Below are positions 27,855 through 37,033 of a DNA stretch of 44,997 nt, piece by piece. The position numbers and the translations under genes were made by a program. This stretch comes from Sphingomonas sp. Ant H11 (GTDB lineage: Bacteria > Pseudomonadota > Alphaproteobacteria > Sphingomonadales > Sphingomonadaceae). The first letter of the stretch is position 1; every line of letters starts with the position of its first letter. The stretch covers positions 1 through 44,997 of the forward strand of contig NZ_JSBN01000075.1 in the NCBI RefSeq assembly GCF_000797515.1, in the 5' to 3' direction. The notes beneath the pieces are model-generated. The model ran no database searches. It was not told the origin of the DNA and saw nothing but the letters and a program-made list of their open reading frames with translations.

Positions 27855-28748
27855 ATGAGCGATGTGCCGTCCGATATCCCCGAAGTGCTGACGATGCGCT
27901 CCTGGTTGTTCGCGCCAGGCGATAGCGAACGTAAGCTGGCCAAAGCGATTGCGAGTCCGGCCGACATCGTCCTGCTGGATCTGGAAGACGCGGTGACGCC
28001 CGAAAACAAGCCGCTCGCGCGGCAGGTTGTTCACGATGCCTTGCAGGCGAACGCGGCGGGACGATCGCGCTTGTGGGTGCGGATCAATCCGCTCGACGGC
28101 ACTGCTGCGCTTACCGATCTGGCCGCGATCATGCCTGCCCGTCCCGGCGGCATCATGGTGCCCAAGGTCAACGGGCGGGAGGATGTCGAGCGGCTCGATC
28201 ATTATCTCAGCGCGTTCGAGGCGGCGCACGGCATCCCGGCAGGGTCCACCCCGGTCATCGCGCTGGTCACCGAAACCGCCGCCGCCATGTTCCGCACCGG
28301 CGACTATAAGGGTGCGCCGCGCGTCGTGGCGTTGACCTGGGGAGCGGAAGATTTGGCCGATTCGATCGGGGCCAGCGACAATCGCAACGCCGATGGCAGT
28401 TATGGCTTCACCTATGAATTGGCGCGCTCGCTGTGCCTGCTCGGTGCGGCGGCGGCGGAGGTCGCGGCGATCGAAACGATCCAGGGCGATTTTCGCGATC
28501 TCGACTTGCTCAAAGCGCGGGCGGAAAAGGTGCGGCGCGATGGTTTTCGCGGGATGCTCGCCATCCACCCCGCCCAAGTCGACGTGATCAACGCCGCCTT
28601 CACGCCGACTGCGGAGGAAATCGCCGAGGCGCAGGCGATCGTCGATCTCTTCGCCGCCAATCCGGGCGTCGGCGCGATCGGGTATAAGGGCGGAATGCTC
28701 GATCGCCCGCATTTGTCGCGCGCAAAGCAGCTTTTGCGGCAAACTTGA
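27855..28748 (+). CDS. CitE-like lyase (HpcH/HpaI aldolase family)
   Basis: CoA-ester lyase of the citrate-lyase beta-subunit-like group, 297 aa. Features: RSWLFAPGDSERKLAKA at the start, DIVLLDLEDAVTPENK with the metal-binding acids, LWVRINPLDG, GGIMVPKVNG, ALVTETAAAMF, LTWGAEDLADSIGA and GMLAIHPAQVDVIN. Such proteins cleave malyl-CoA, citramalyl-CoA or similar compounds; without citD/citF neighbours a true citrate lyase is unlikely. It is convergent with the thiolase gene, with a strong hairpin between them. Confidence 0.88.
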   Translation: MSDVPSDIPEVLTMRSWLFAPGDSERKLAKAIASPADIVLLDLEDAVTPENKPLARQVVHDALQANAAGRSRLWVRINPLDGTAALTDLAAIMPARPGGIMVPKVNGREDVERLDHYLSAFEAAHGIPAGSTPVIALVTETAAAMFRTGDYKGAPRVVALTWGAEDLADSIGASDNRNADGSYGFTYELARSLCLLGAAAAEVAAIETIQGDFRDLDLLKARAEKVRRDGFRGMLAIHPAQVDVINAAFTPTAEEIAEAQAIVDLFAANPGVGAIGYKGGMLDRPHLSRAKQLLRQT

Positions 28749-28760
28749 CCGCCTGTCATC

Positions 28761-28797
28761 AGGCCGACGCCGGGCCCCCGCGCCCTTGCGTCGGCCT
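28761..28797. terminator. 10-bp perfect hairpin between convergent CitE-like and thiolase genes
   Basis: AGGCCGACGC (28761-28770) pairs with GCGTCGGCCT (28788-28797) around a 17-nt GC-rich loop. Placed between two convergent stops (28748 and 28812), it most likely ends both transcripts. No clear T-run follows on either strand. Confidence 0.65.
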
Positions 28798-28811
28798 TGC
28801 CGATGCGCGGC

Positions 28812-30002
28812 TTACGGGTGGATCAGCTCAACCGCGATTGCGGTCGCCTCGCCGCCGCCGATGCACAAGGCGGCAACGCCCTTTTCGAGTCCCCGCCGCT
28901 TCAACGCCGCGACCAGCGTGGCGATGATCCGCGCGCCGCTGGCACCAATCGGATGGCCGAGCGCGGTCGCGCCGCCATTGACGTTCAGCTTCTCGCGCGG
29001 AATGGCCAGCTCGCGCATCGCGATCATCGCCACGGTGGCGAATGCCTCATTGACCTCGAACAGATCGACGTCGTCGACCGACCAACCGGCGCGCTCCAGC
29101 ACTTTGCGGATCGCCGCGACCGGCGCGGTGGTGAACAAAGCCGGGGCATGGGCGTGTGCGGCGGTCGCGACGATTCGCGCCTCCTGCGACAGGCCGCGCT
29201 GTTCGGCCACGCTCGCCCGCGTCAGCACCAGGGCGGCCGCCCCATCGGAAATGGAAGCGGAGGTAGCAGCGGTGATCGTGCCGTCCTTGGCGAAAGCGGG
29301 GCGCAGGCTGGGGATTTTCTCGGGCTTGGCCTTACCGGGTTGTTCGTCTTCGCTGACGACGACATCGCCGCCGCGGGTCTTGACCGTGACCGGAACGACT
29401 TCGTCGGCAAAGCCGCCGCCGGTGATCGCCGCGTTGGCGCGAGTCAGGCTTTCGATCGCGAAACTGTCCTGCTCGGCGCGGGTAAATTGATAGGCGGTGG
29501 CGGTATCCTCGGCAAAGGCCCCCATCGGTTTGCCCCTGTCATAGGCATCTTCCAGACCGTCCATCATCATCGAATCGATGACGACGTCATGGCCAATCCG
29601 CGCGCCCGAGCGATGTTTTGCCAGCAGGAACGGCGCATTGGTCATGCTCTCCATACCGCCGGCCACTACTACGTCGACGGTGCCCGCCATCAGCGCTTCG
29701 GTCGCCATGATGGTCGCCTGCATGCCAGAGCCGCACATCTTGTTGATCGTGGTTGCTTCTACCGAATCGGGCAGCCCCGCGCCGAGCGCCGCCTGGCGGG
29801 CGGGGGCCTGGCCCAGGCCCGCAGGGAGCACGCACCCCATATAAATCCGATCGATGCTGTTCGGGTCGACCTGCGCCCGTTCGACTGCCGCACGCACCGC
29901 CGTCACGCCGAGTTCAACCGCGGTGACGCCGGAAAGCGCCCCCTGAAAGCCACCCATTGGCGTACGGGCGTAGCTGGCGATGATGACGGGGTCGTTAGGC
30001 AT
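28812..30002 (-). CDS. Acetyl-CoA C-acetyltransferase (thiolase)
   Basis: Condenses or cleaves acyl-CoA; 396 aa. The nucleophilic Cys90 lies in TINKMCGSGMQA, the second site His350 in ALGHPIGASGAR, and Cys380 in ALCIGGGEA. VNEAFA is the third conserved block. Family type II biosynthetic (acetoacetyl-CoA) thiolase, like PhaA/AtoB; no phaB or phaC is next to it, so involvement in polyhydroxyalkanoate synthesis cannot be claimed. ATG 30002 starts MPNDPVIIASYARTPMG, as usual. Confidence 0.94.
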   Translation of the reverse strand: MPNDPVIIASYARTPMGGFQGALSGVTAVELGVTAVRAAVERAQVDPNSIDRIYMGCVLPAGLGQAPARQAALGAGLPDSVEATTINKMCGSGMQATIMATEALMAGTVDVVVAGGMESMTNAPFLLAKHRSGARIGHDVVIDSMMMDGLEDAYDRGKPMGAFAEDTATAYQFTRAEQDSFAIESLTRANAAITGGGFADEVVPVTVKTRGGDVVVSEDEQPGKAKPEKIPSLRPAFAKDGTITAATSASISDGAAALVLTRASVAEQRGLSQEARIVATAAHAHAPALFTTAPVAAIRKVLERAGWSVDDVDLFEVNEAFATVAMIAMRELAIPREKLNVNGGATALGHPIGASGARIIATLVAALKRRGLEKGVAALCIGGGEATAIAVELIHP

Positions 30003-30355
30003 GGATCTTCCTTTTATACATCAGAAGGCGCGGGCGAGGGGCATTCTCTCGATATCGGACATGGGCTCATAGCGGCAGCGTTGCCAGACATCGCGGCAAA
30101 TTTCGCGAGCTTCCGAGCTTTCTTCGCCGATTTAATGGCAGGCTTGCGCCCAGCCCGACGACGAGATTGTGGTGCAGCCGCACGACTTCCTGATCGTGAA
30201 GCGGCGTCCCTTGCGCCGTTTCTCCGACGGGGCTGATGGAAGAAAATGGTCGTAACATTTTGAATATTAACAAATAAGTTAGGTCATATGTAAGTATGGG
30301 TTCGCGCGGGGCAAGAGTTGGGTAAAATCCTGTCTTGAACCGCGACAGGATGTGA
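30003..30355. other. Intergenic region upstream of thiolase (left) and MFS gene (right)
   Basis: About 353 nt of divergent control region. Bases 30240-30300 are AT-rich and suit a promoter for the MFS gene. A 68-codon open frame on the minus strand (30067-30273) lacks a convincing ribosome-binding site and any recognisable domain. Just before the MFS gene lies an inverted repeat (see 30329). Confidence 0.5.
30329..30349. promoter_or_regulatory. Inverted repeat CCTGTC-N9-GACAGG before the MFS gene
   Basis: Perfect 6-bp arms at 30329-30334 and 30344-30349, 7 nt upstream of ATG 30356 and overlapping the AGGA ribosome-binding site. It could be a repressor operator or an RNA hairpin that gates translation. 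Confidence 0.45.
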
Positions 30356-31589
30356 ATGATGACTGATATTCAGAGGGCCAGCCGTACCCCCCCGGAGGAG
30401 CGGATCGCCGATGCTGAATCGACCAGCGCGCCGAGCCTCCCGTTAACGCGCGGTGCCACCTTTGCGATGGCGGCCGCAGCCGGGATCGGGGTTGCCAATA
30501 TCTATTACAACCAGCCGATGCTGGGCATCATCGAACGCGAGTTTCCGGGCGCTGCGGCCGGCATGATCCCGACGGCGACCCAGCTCGGTTATGCGGTCGG
30601 CCTGTTCCTGCTCGTGCCGCTGGGTGACCTTGTCGAGCGCAAGCGCCTGATCCTGCTGCAATTCGGTGTGCTGGCGCTGGCTTTGGTCGCCGCTGCGATT
30701 GCCCCGACGGTTATCCTGGTGATCCTCGCCTCCTTGCTGGTCGGTGCTGCCGCGACGGTTGCGCAGCAGATCGTTCCGTTTGCCGCCCATCTGGCTGCGC
30801 CCGAACGCCGCGGCGCGACCGTCGGCACCGTTATGTCGGGGCTGTTATGTGGCATCCTGCTCAGCCGCACGTTGGCCGGGTTCGTCGCGACGCACGCGGG
30901 GTGGCGCGCGATGTTCTGGCTCGGTCTGCCGATGGCGCTGTCCGCTGGCGCGATGATGGCGTTCTCGCTGCCGCGCAGCAAGCCCGACTCGACCCTGCGC
31001 TATGGAGCATTGATGCGCTCGCTCGTCCATTTGTGGCGCGAATTCGGCGCGCTGCGGCTGGCGGCGGTAACGCAATCGCTGCTGTTCGCCGCGTTTACGG
31101 CGTTTTGGACCATCCTCGCGCTGCGGCTGCAGGAACCGCGCTTTGGCCTTGGGGCCGAAATCGCCGGACTCTTTGGCGTCGTTGGTGCGGTCGGCATCCT
31201 TGCGGCACCGATTGCAGGGCGGATCGCCGATCGCTACGGGCCGCACCAGGTGATCGCGATTGGCGCGCTGCTGACGCTGCTTTCCTGGTTGATCTTCGGC
31301 GTGTGGACCTTGCTGGCCGGCTTGATCGTCGGCGTCATTCTGCTCGATTTCGCCGTGCAGAGCGCGCTCGTCTCCAATCAGCATATTGTCTACGCCTTGC
31401 GGCCGGAAGCGCGCTCGCGGCTGAACACCATCTTCATGGGGGGCGATGTTCCTTGGCGGCGCGGTCGGCTCGGCCGCCGCGATGACCGCGTGGAAGGCGG
31501 GGGGCTGGGACGCCGTCGCTGCCCTTGGCGGCGCGTTCGCACTGGTTGCGGTCGCGCTGCAGATCGCCAGCCTGCGCAGAAAGCACTGA
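30356..31589 (+). CDS. MFS transporter (drug/sugar efflux type), frameshifted near its end
   Basis: Twelve-helix-type major facilitator, 410 aa after correction. The start is hydrophilic (about 30 residues) followed by [23 protein letters not shown], and [16 protein letters not shown] carries the MFS loop 2-3 motif. As sequenced the frame runs on into the next gene, giving an apparent 778-aa fusion. One extra base in the G-run at 31438-31445 causes this: removing it gives [19 protein letters not shown]...SLRRKH and TGA at 31587-31589, overlapping the next ATG. Substrate unknown; NQP in the first helix is common in arabinose/multidrug efflux relatives. Confidence 0.85.
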
Positions 31590-31591
31590 TG

Positions 31592-32692
31592 ATGCGGATC
31601 GTGATCGTAGGCGGGTCGCTCGCAGGTCTGTTCGCTGCAGGGCTGCTGCGAAAGGCCGGGCACGATGTCCAGGTCTATGAGCGTTCGCGCGCCGGGCTTG
31701 CCGGGCGCGGTGCTGGACTGGTTCCGCAGGAAGAGGTGTTCGTCGCGCTTCGCGCGCTTGGGCTTGATGATCTGGCAACCATCGGTGTGATGGCGCGCGA
31801 GCGCATTTTCCTGGATCTTGATGGCACCATCACCGGGCGCGTTGCCGCGCCCCAGATGCAAATCTCCTGGGACCATCTTTATACCGGATTGCGCGACGTG
31901 CTTTCGACATCGGACTATCATGTCGGTCGCGATGCGGTGCAGGCAGGAACCGACGACAGCACGGCATGGGTGCAGTTCGAAGACGGAACGCGCGTAACCG
32001 CCGATCTGGTCATCGGTGCCGACGGGATCGGGTCGACGGTCCGCGCGGCCGTGATCGGAACCGCGCAACAGGCGACCTATACCGGCTATGTCGCCTGGCG
32101 CGGGTTGGTCCCCGAAAGCGCGCTTCCCGACAGTGCCGCGCAAACGCTGCTCGACCGGTTCGCCTTTTACACGGGCAATCGATCGCAGGCGCTCGGTTAT
32201 GTCGTCCCCGGGCCGAACGGTGAATTGGAGCCGGGGATGCGGCGGTACAATTGGGTCTGGTATCGGCGCGCGGACGATCTCCAGCGCACGCTCGCAGACC
32301 GCACTGGCCAGGTTCATGCGTTCTCCCTTGCTCCAGGACAGCTTTCCGAGCCGGCAAAGTCTGATCTGCGGTCTGCCGGTTCGGCGCAGCTTCCGCCGCA
32401 GTTTCACGATGCGCTGCTGGCCGAGCCAAACCCGTTCGTTCAGGCGATCTTCGATTATGAAACCCCGCAAATGGCGCGCGGACGGCTGGTACTCATCGGT
32501 GACAGCGCCTTTGTGGCGCGCCCGCACACGGCGATGGGCGTGGCAAAGGCAGCGGGCGATGCGCTGGCGCTGACAAGCGCATTGGCCGAAGCCCCCATCG
32601 AAGCGGCGTTGCAGCGCTATCAACGGGCGCGCCTGCGGATCGGCCACGCGATCGTCGACTTCGGGCGGCGGCTCGGCACGTTCATGGAGTGA
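31592..32692 (+). CDS. FAD-dependent aromatic monooxygenase
   Basis: Class A flavin hydroxylase, 366 aa. FAD site [18 protein letters not shown] at the N-terminus (GxxxxG variant), NADPH/FAD motif [12 protein letters not shown] near residue 145, and the GD motif [19 protein letters not shown] near residue 300. This pattern resembles 2,6-dihydroxypyridine 3-hydroxylase and similar enzymes; the substrate cannot be fixed. ATG 31589 or 31592 both fit; the first overlaps the MFS stop. Coupling with a transporter suggests uptake or efflux of an aromatic compound that this enzyme modifies. It is convergent with the TonB receptor gene. Confidence 0.85.
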   Translation: MRIVIVGGSLAGLFAAGLLRKAGHDVQVYERSRAGLAGRGAGLVPQEEVFVALRALGLDDLATIGVMARERIFLDLDGTITGRVAAPQMQISWDHLYTGLRDVLSTSDYHVGRDAVQAGTDDSTAWVQFEDGTRVTADLVIGADGIGSTVRAAVIGTAQQATYTGYVAWRGLVPESALPDSAAQTLLDRFAFYTGNRSQALGYVVPGPNGELEPGMRRYNWVWYRRADDLQRTLADRTGQVHAFSLAPGQLSEPAKSDLRSAGSAQLPPQFHDALLAEPNPFVQAIFDYETPQMARGRLVLIGDSAFVARPHTAMGVAKAAGDALALTSALAEAPIEAALQRYQRARLRIGHAIVDFGRRLGTFME

Positions 32693-32750
32693 AGGGCCGC
32701 CGTGACATTCCCCGGGGGAGCAGGCCTGCCCTGGCAAGGTGCCGCGCTCT

Positions 32751-35326
32751 TCAAAACAATTTGCGAAGACCCAGGCGGACGGACCGACCGAGCGGATCAA
32801 GACAAGCGGCTTGAAAGCGATTGGGCGTTGCCCCCGTCCGATCGCGCACCTGGATTCGGTCGTTCAGCATATTTTCCACCGTGAACTGGAGCGACATCTG
32901 TTTGCTCCAGGGGCGGTGGGCGATCTTGGCGATATCGAGCGATCCGTAGAGCGTGAGCCAGGTTTTCGCGGAGAAACGAAGATCGGAAACTGCCGACGCA
33001 CTGCGAATGCGGGTTGGTGCTTGCAGTCTGGCATACACCCCGACGTTGAACGGGCCGTAATTTCCGCCGACGGTGCCATCAACATCCCACTCGGGCCGTC
33101 CGCTGGTCCCGTCGATTGTCGCTCCATTGAGGAGATCGAGCGATGGTAATCCGTTCCGCAAGACCAGACGATCCTGCAACCGATAGTTGGTCGTCAGGTT
33201 TATATATAGGAACGGGCGCGGTTTGGCCGGTTTCGCCGGAGGCCCGTCCTTGTTCGGCGCAGGCGGCGGTGGTGGGGCGCGGCCAATCGGGGTCTGGAGG
33301 TTCAGCGTCATCCGCAACTTCTTCTCGTTCTCGCGCGCAGATTGACCGGACGCAGATCGACGCTGATCAGGGTTCCCGCCAAATCCCGGAGGAATAGCCC
33401 TGAAAACGCGACCTGAAAGTCCGGTGTCAGGCTTCCCAACGTGGCGGACTGGTTATCGATGGTGGTGTCGAGAAAATCGATCCCGAAGCGGAACTCCCGG
33501 TCTTTGAAGGGTTGTAGCGCAAGCCCCAGCGTCGTCGTTCGCCGTCGCTCGGGCATCAGTGACGGGTTGCCCCCCACAAGCGTGGAAACCAGCACACTGG
33601 CACCGGCGGTAAAATCAAAAAACGGGGTGTTCGGCGTCGTAAAGGTGGGGCTGACGAGCAGGCCGATCGCAGGCGGCGTTCGCGTTTCGGTGATGGAACC
33701 AGTCAACTGCACGGGCCGCACCGGGGTCCAGGTGAATCCATAGTTCGAACTGGTCAGCCGCCCGTAGCGGGAGACATCTGACACACCCACCATGCCGTTT
33801 ACCGTCAACTGGCCAAGAATGGGCAGCACACCGTTCTGCGCCGAGGCGATGGGTATCACGGTGTTGAAACTGGCTCCGCCGATCGATCGACTGACGGCCC
33901 CAAGGTCGATCGCTTCGCCATTGCCATGGGTCCCGCTGACCGAACGACTATAATCCGCAGAAACCGTGACTTGCGCATCACCGGCAGGCAGATGGGCGAG
34001 CGAGCCATTCACAACCGCTTTGCTCGCAACCGTACTGGTCGAGGTACGGCTGTGGTTGACGGTGCGTTGCGCCGCGCTCGCGACGTCGAGCGCTGCCATG
34101 GGATCTCCGCCGCCCGTGACCGCGTCCTGAAGCGCATCAAGTGGAACACCCGTTTCTGAGTCCGCCCGGGAGAATACGCGGTCATAGCTAGTGGTCACGT
34201 TCCACGACCACCGTCGGATACTGCCCTGAAGGGTCAGGCCGCCATGCGCGGTCAGCGTGGAGCTGTTCTGGTGCAGCACCGCCCCGGGAAAGGCGCGATA
34301 GACCAGTACTGGCCCGGAAAAGGGCAGCGCCGTTGTACCTCCGGGCACCTGAATGATGCCCGAGGCGAGCCCGCTCAACCCGCTGTTGCGGTCTGCCTGA
34401 ACGGAAAGGTTGAGCGAACCGTCCACGCTCTTGCCAAGCGGTGCCCCGAAGGCTCCTTCGGCGTGAAGCGTATCTGTACGCTGCTGCAACGTGCGGTAGG
34501 CACCGGAATCGGTCATCGCCCGGCCGGAATTGACATAATTGTCGAGCGATTGACGGGCCGCGACGCTTTGAGGAACGGCGGCGATGGTAACGGGATGGCC
34601 TGCAAGGCGATCCAGCGAAGGGTCGATGCTGCCACCGCCGACGCCGGTGACGTTGCCGCCAACGGCGAAAAGGGAGTCGGGATCTGGCGCGATCGCTCGC
34701 TGGCTTTGTAGCAGGGGATCGAGATGGAGATAGTAGAGGCTGAGCGAGGCCCGCTTCGGCCCCTCGATACGCGCGCCATTCACTTCGACATAGTTGGTCG
34801 CACCGCCGCCCTCGGTGGTCGAGCCGCCCAGTTCCTGCAAAGTCACCGACCGAAAATGCTTTTTGGTGATGAAGTTCATCACCCGCATCGTTGGCGGAAA
34901 GCCGAAGCGAGCGGCCTCCTGCTCGGGCAGGACCTCGACACGTTCGATCGATTCCGGAGGCAGGCTCATCAAATCGCCGAATCCTGAAACGCGTCGACCG
35001 TTAAGCAGGATGGCGGGTTCACCGCCACTGGCGGAGGTTGCCACGCCCTTAAGGCGTTTCATCAGGTCCGCCATGCTTGTCGGCCCCAGCGCCAGCAGCG
35101 CGGCGCTGTCGAACACGGCAAGCGGTTTCACCGTCTCGATGGCAGTGCCTGCGGTTCGATGCCCGGTGACGACGATGTCACCTGTATCGCGGTCCGTCAT
35201 GGAACCTGGCGTCAGCGGGTCGGCGGGTGCGGCAGAGGCTGGCTGGGTTTGTGCAGCCTGGGAAACGTCGGCGAGGCCGACGGAAACGAGCGCGAAAGAT
35301 GGCCATGCCCAGCTTGAGGCCTTCAC
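32751..35326 (-). CDS. TonB-dependent outer-membrane receptor, frameshifted
   Basis: Active importer of large or scarce substrates; 858 aa after correction. GTG 35326 starts a signal peptide (SSWAWPSFALVSVGLADVSQAA). The plug domain covers about residues 45-165 (GDIVVTGHRTAG, ILLNGRRVSGFGDLMSLPPESIERVEVL). The barrel follows; the frame breaks near 33333 after VNLRA (one base missing). The rest has a Pro-rich insert (RAPPPPPAPNKDGPPAKPAK), FLYINLTTNYRLQDRLVL, and ends SVRLGLRKLF, with the terminal Phe expected of an outer-membrane barrel, absent from the unshifted version. This type is common in sphingomonads with unknown ligands. 186 nt lie between it and the PLP gene upstream. Confidence 0.87.
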
Positions 35327-35512
35327 GCTGTTCCCCCACGGCCGCGTACCCGCAATGGCGGCGTACCCCTTGGTAAAACGAGCTTATATCAAGCACCTTG
35401 GCGGAATTGTGGCGGTCGCGGAAACCGTTCGGGCGGAACCCGCGCGCTGGTCTGATTTCACATGGAGCAGCGCTCGTGCGGGGGGGACGATCGGTCGCAG
35501 CCAAAACGCCCG

Positions 35513-37033
35513 TCAGGCGGCGATCGATCGCCGTTCGACGCTGAATCCACAAGACGCCATCGCGACGCCGTCAAGCGCCTTCATGGCGTGGTTGATGATT
35601 GCCACAAGGCCGCCCTCGCGGTCGGACGCATCGACAATCAGCCGCGCGCTCAGGCATAGCCGCAGCGCGGCGACCTTCTCGCCATGGCGTAGGCCACACG
35701 CGACCGGCTGGCCCAGCCGGATCGCGGGAACGTTCGGACCGCCTCGCGCAACTCTCTCAAAGACATGCCGCGTTTCGACCGCGTTGAGCGTGCCGATGCC
35801 GTTCTGCCGATTGAGCAGGAACGGGAAGATGGTCGGTATGGCATCATAAGACAGATCAAATCCGCTTGGCAGCAGCGGATGCCGGTCAAGCGAGCGGGTT
35901 GCCAGCGGTATGAAGGCACCATCGTGCCGCAGGCGATCCTCCACCGCCTTCCCAAACGTCCTGACGGTGCGCTCGATCTCGGATGATGGAATGGCCAGCA
36001 GCGCCTGCCACTCATGGAGGGCAGCATGCCAGCGCAACAGCAGGCCGAAATTGGCGCGGTCCGGCAAGGCTTGCCGCGCGCGCCAGCCCGAGGGCAGCTC
36101 CGCGGGCGCACAATAGTCCGCCATTTGCGGGGGCAGTTCGCGGTCGCGCCAGCGCTTTGCGAGCGACGGCGGGCAGAACAACGCGCCGCTGAAACTGGGG
36201 CCGCCCAGAAATTTCGATCCCGTTATCGCAAGGGCGAACCCCTGCGCGAGATAGGCCCGAATGGTTTCCGGTGTGAGGCGCAGCTGGCAGCCATCGATCA
36301 GGAAATCGATGCGGTCGCCATAACGTGCCCTCAGGCGAAACACCGTATCGAGACGGGGGGCGATCAAACCGGTCTTGGACACATCCGTGACGACGACCAG
36401 GCAATTGTGGCCGCTTTCAATCGCGGCGGCGATACGGGCGTTGATGTCGTCCTCAACACCGTCTTCATCTCTTAGGCAACCGGCATCGTCCCGTACGGCA
36501 AAGGTCGCGTTGGTTATGCCCGATGCAATCGAACTGCCCGGCAACCGGCGCGCGCCGCTTGGCGAATGCGCCATGAAGTGCGAGCCCGAAGCCGCACTCG
36601 CCACCGAACTGCCGGTTTCGCTCGGCTCGAGCGTCAGGGTGAAAAGGGGTGCGTCCGGCTGGCGAAACAAAAGCGTCGCCAGCAAGTGCAGATCGGTGCC
36701 GGAGGGTGATAGCAGGACCTCGACTCCTGACGATGCCGCACATCCGATACAATCGAGCAGGCTGGCGCGGAGACCGTCACATTCCGCCTGATAAACAGCG
36801 GTTTCTCCCCGCGCGACACTCTCGCCCAGAAGATACCGGTGATAGTGTTGGACCGCCGCAAAGGCGCTGCCCGAAATCGACGAAGCGGTGGACGAGCTTA
36901 GCGCGCGTTCCGAGGCAGCCGGACGCGGTCCGTATCCATACATATTGCACCCCGTCTGCGGATCGAGCGCAAGCCGCTCATCCCCGCCGCTGACGAGCAA
37001 GTGCAGTAAATCGAGGGCGCTCACGCGGCGCAC
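35513..37033 (-). CDS. Class V-like PLP-dependent enzyme (fold type I)
   Basis: A 503-506-aa protein not assigned to a named family. Fold type I features: TDVSKTGLIAP, then FLIDGCQLRL, where DxxQ matches the cofactor-contacting Asp and Gln of class V enzymes, and AITGSKFLGGPSFSGALF with the probable Schiff-base Lys in SKF. The N-terminus has GGDERLALDPQTGCNMYGYG. The C-terminal part has DLSYDAIPTIFPFLLNR. Start is GTG 37033 or GTG 37024; the latter overlaps the upstream stop in GTGA. It may be an aminotransferase, decarboxylase or lyase. It is downstream of an ATP-grasp gene and upstream of a TonB receptor gene. Confidence 0.75.
   Translation of the reverse strand: MRRVSALDLLHLLVSGGDERLALDPQTGCNMYGYGPRPAASERALSSSTASSISGSAFAAVQHYHRYLLGESVARGETAVYQAECDGLRASLLDCIGCAASSGVEVLLSPSGTDLHLLATLLFRQPDAPLFTLTLEPSETGSSVASAASGSHFMAHSPSGARRLPGSSIASGITNATFAVRDDAGCLRDEDGVEDDINARIAAAIESGHNCLVVVTDVSKTGLIAPRLDTVFRLRARYGDRIDFLIDGCQLRLTPETIRAYLAQGFALAITGSKFLGGPSFSGALFCPPSLAKRWRDRELPPQMADYCAPAELPSGWRARQALPDRANFGLLLRWHAALHEWQALLAIPSSEIERTVRTFGKAVEDRLRHDGAFIPLATRSLDRHPLLPSGFDLSYDAIPTIFPFLLNRQNGIGTLNAVETRHVFERVARGGPNVPAIRLGQPVACGLRHGEKVAALRLCLSARLIVDASDREGGLVAIINHAMKALDGVAMASCGFSVERRSIAA

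Noticed and set aside
28797..30236. 479-codon open frame on the plus strand
   Set aside because: Antisense of the thiolase.
30067..30273. 68-codon minus-strand open frame upstream of the MFS gene
   Set aside because: No ribosome-binding site, no recognised domain, and it ends in ordinary intergenic DNA; might be a degraded gene end but cannot be supported.
30845..32800. 651-codon open frame on the minus strand
   Set aside because: Antisense of the MFS and monooxygenase genes, with no domain and biased composition.
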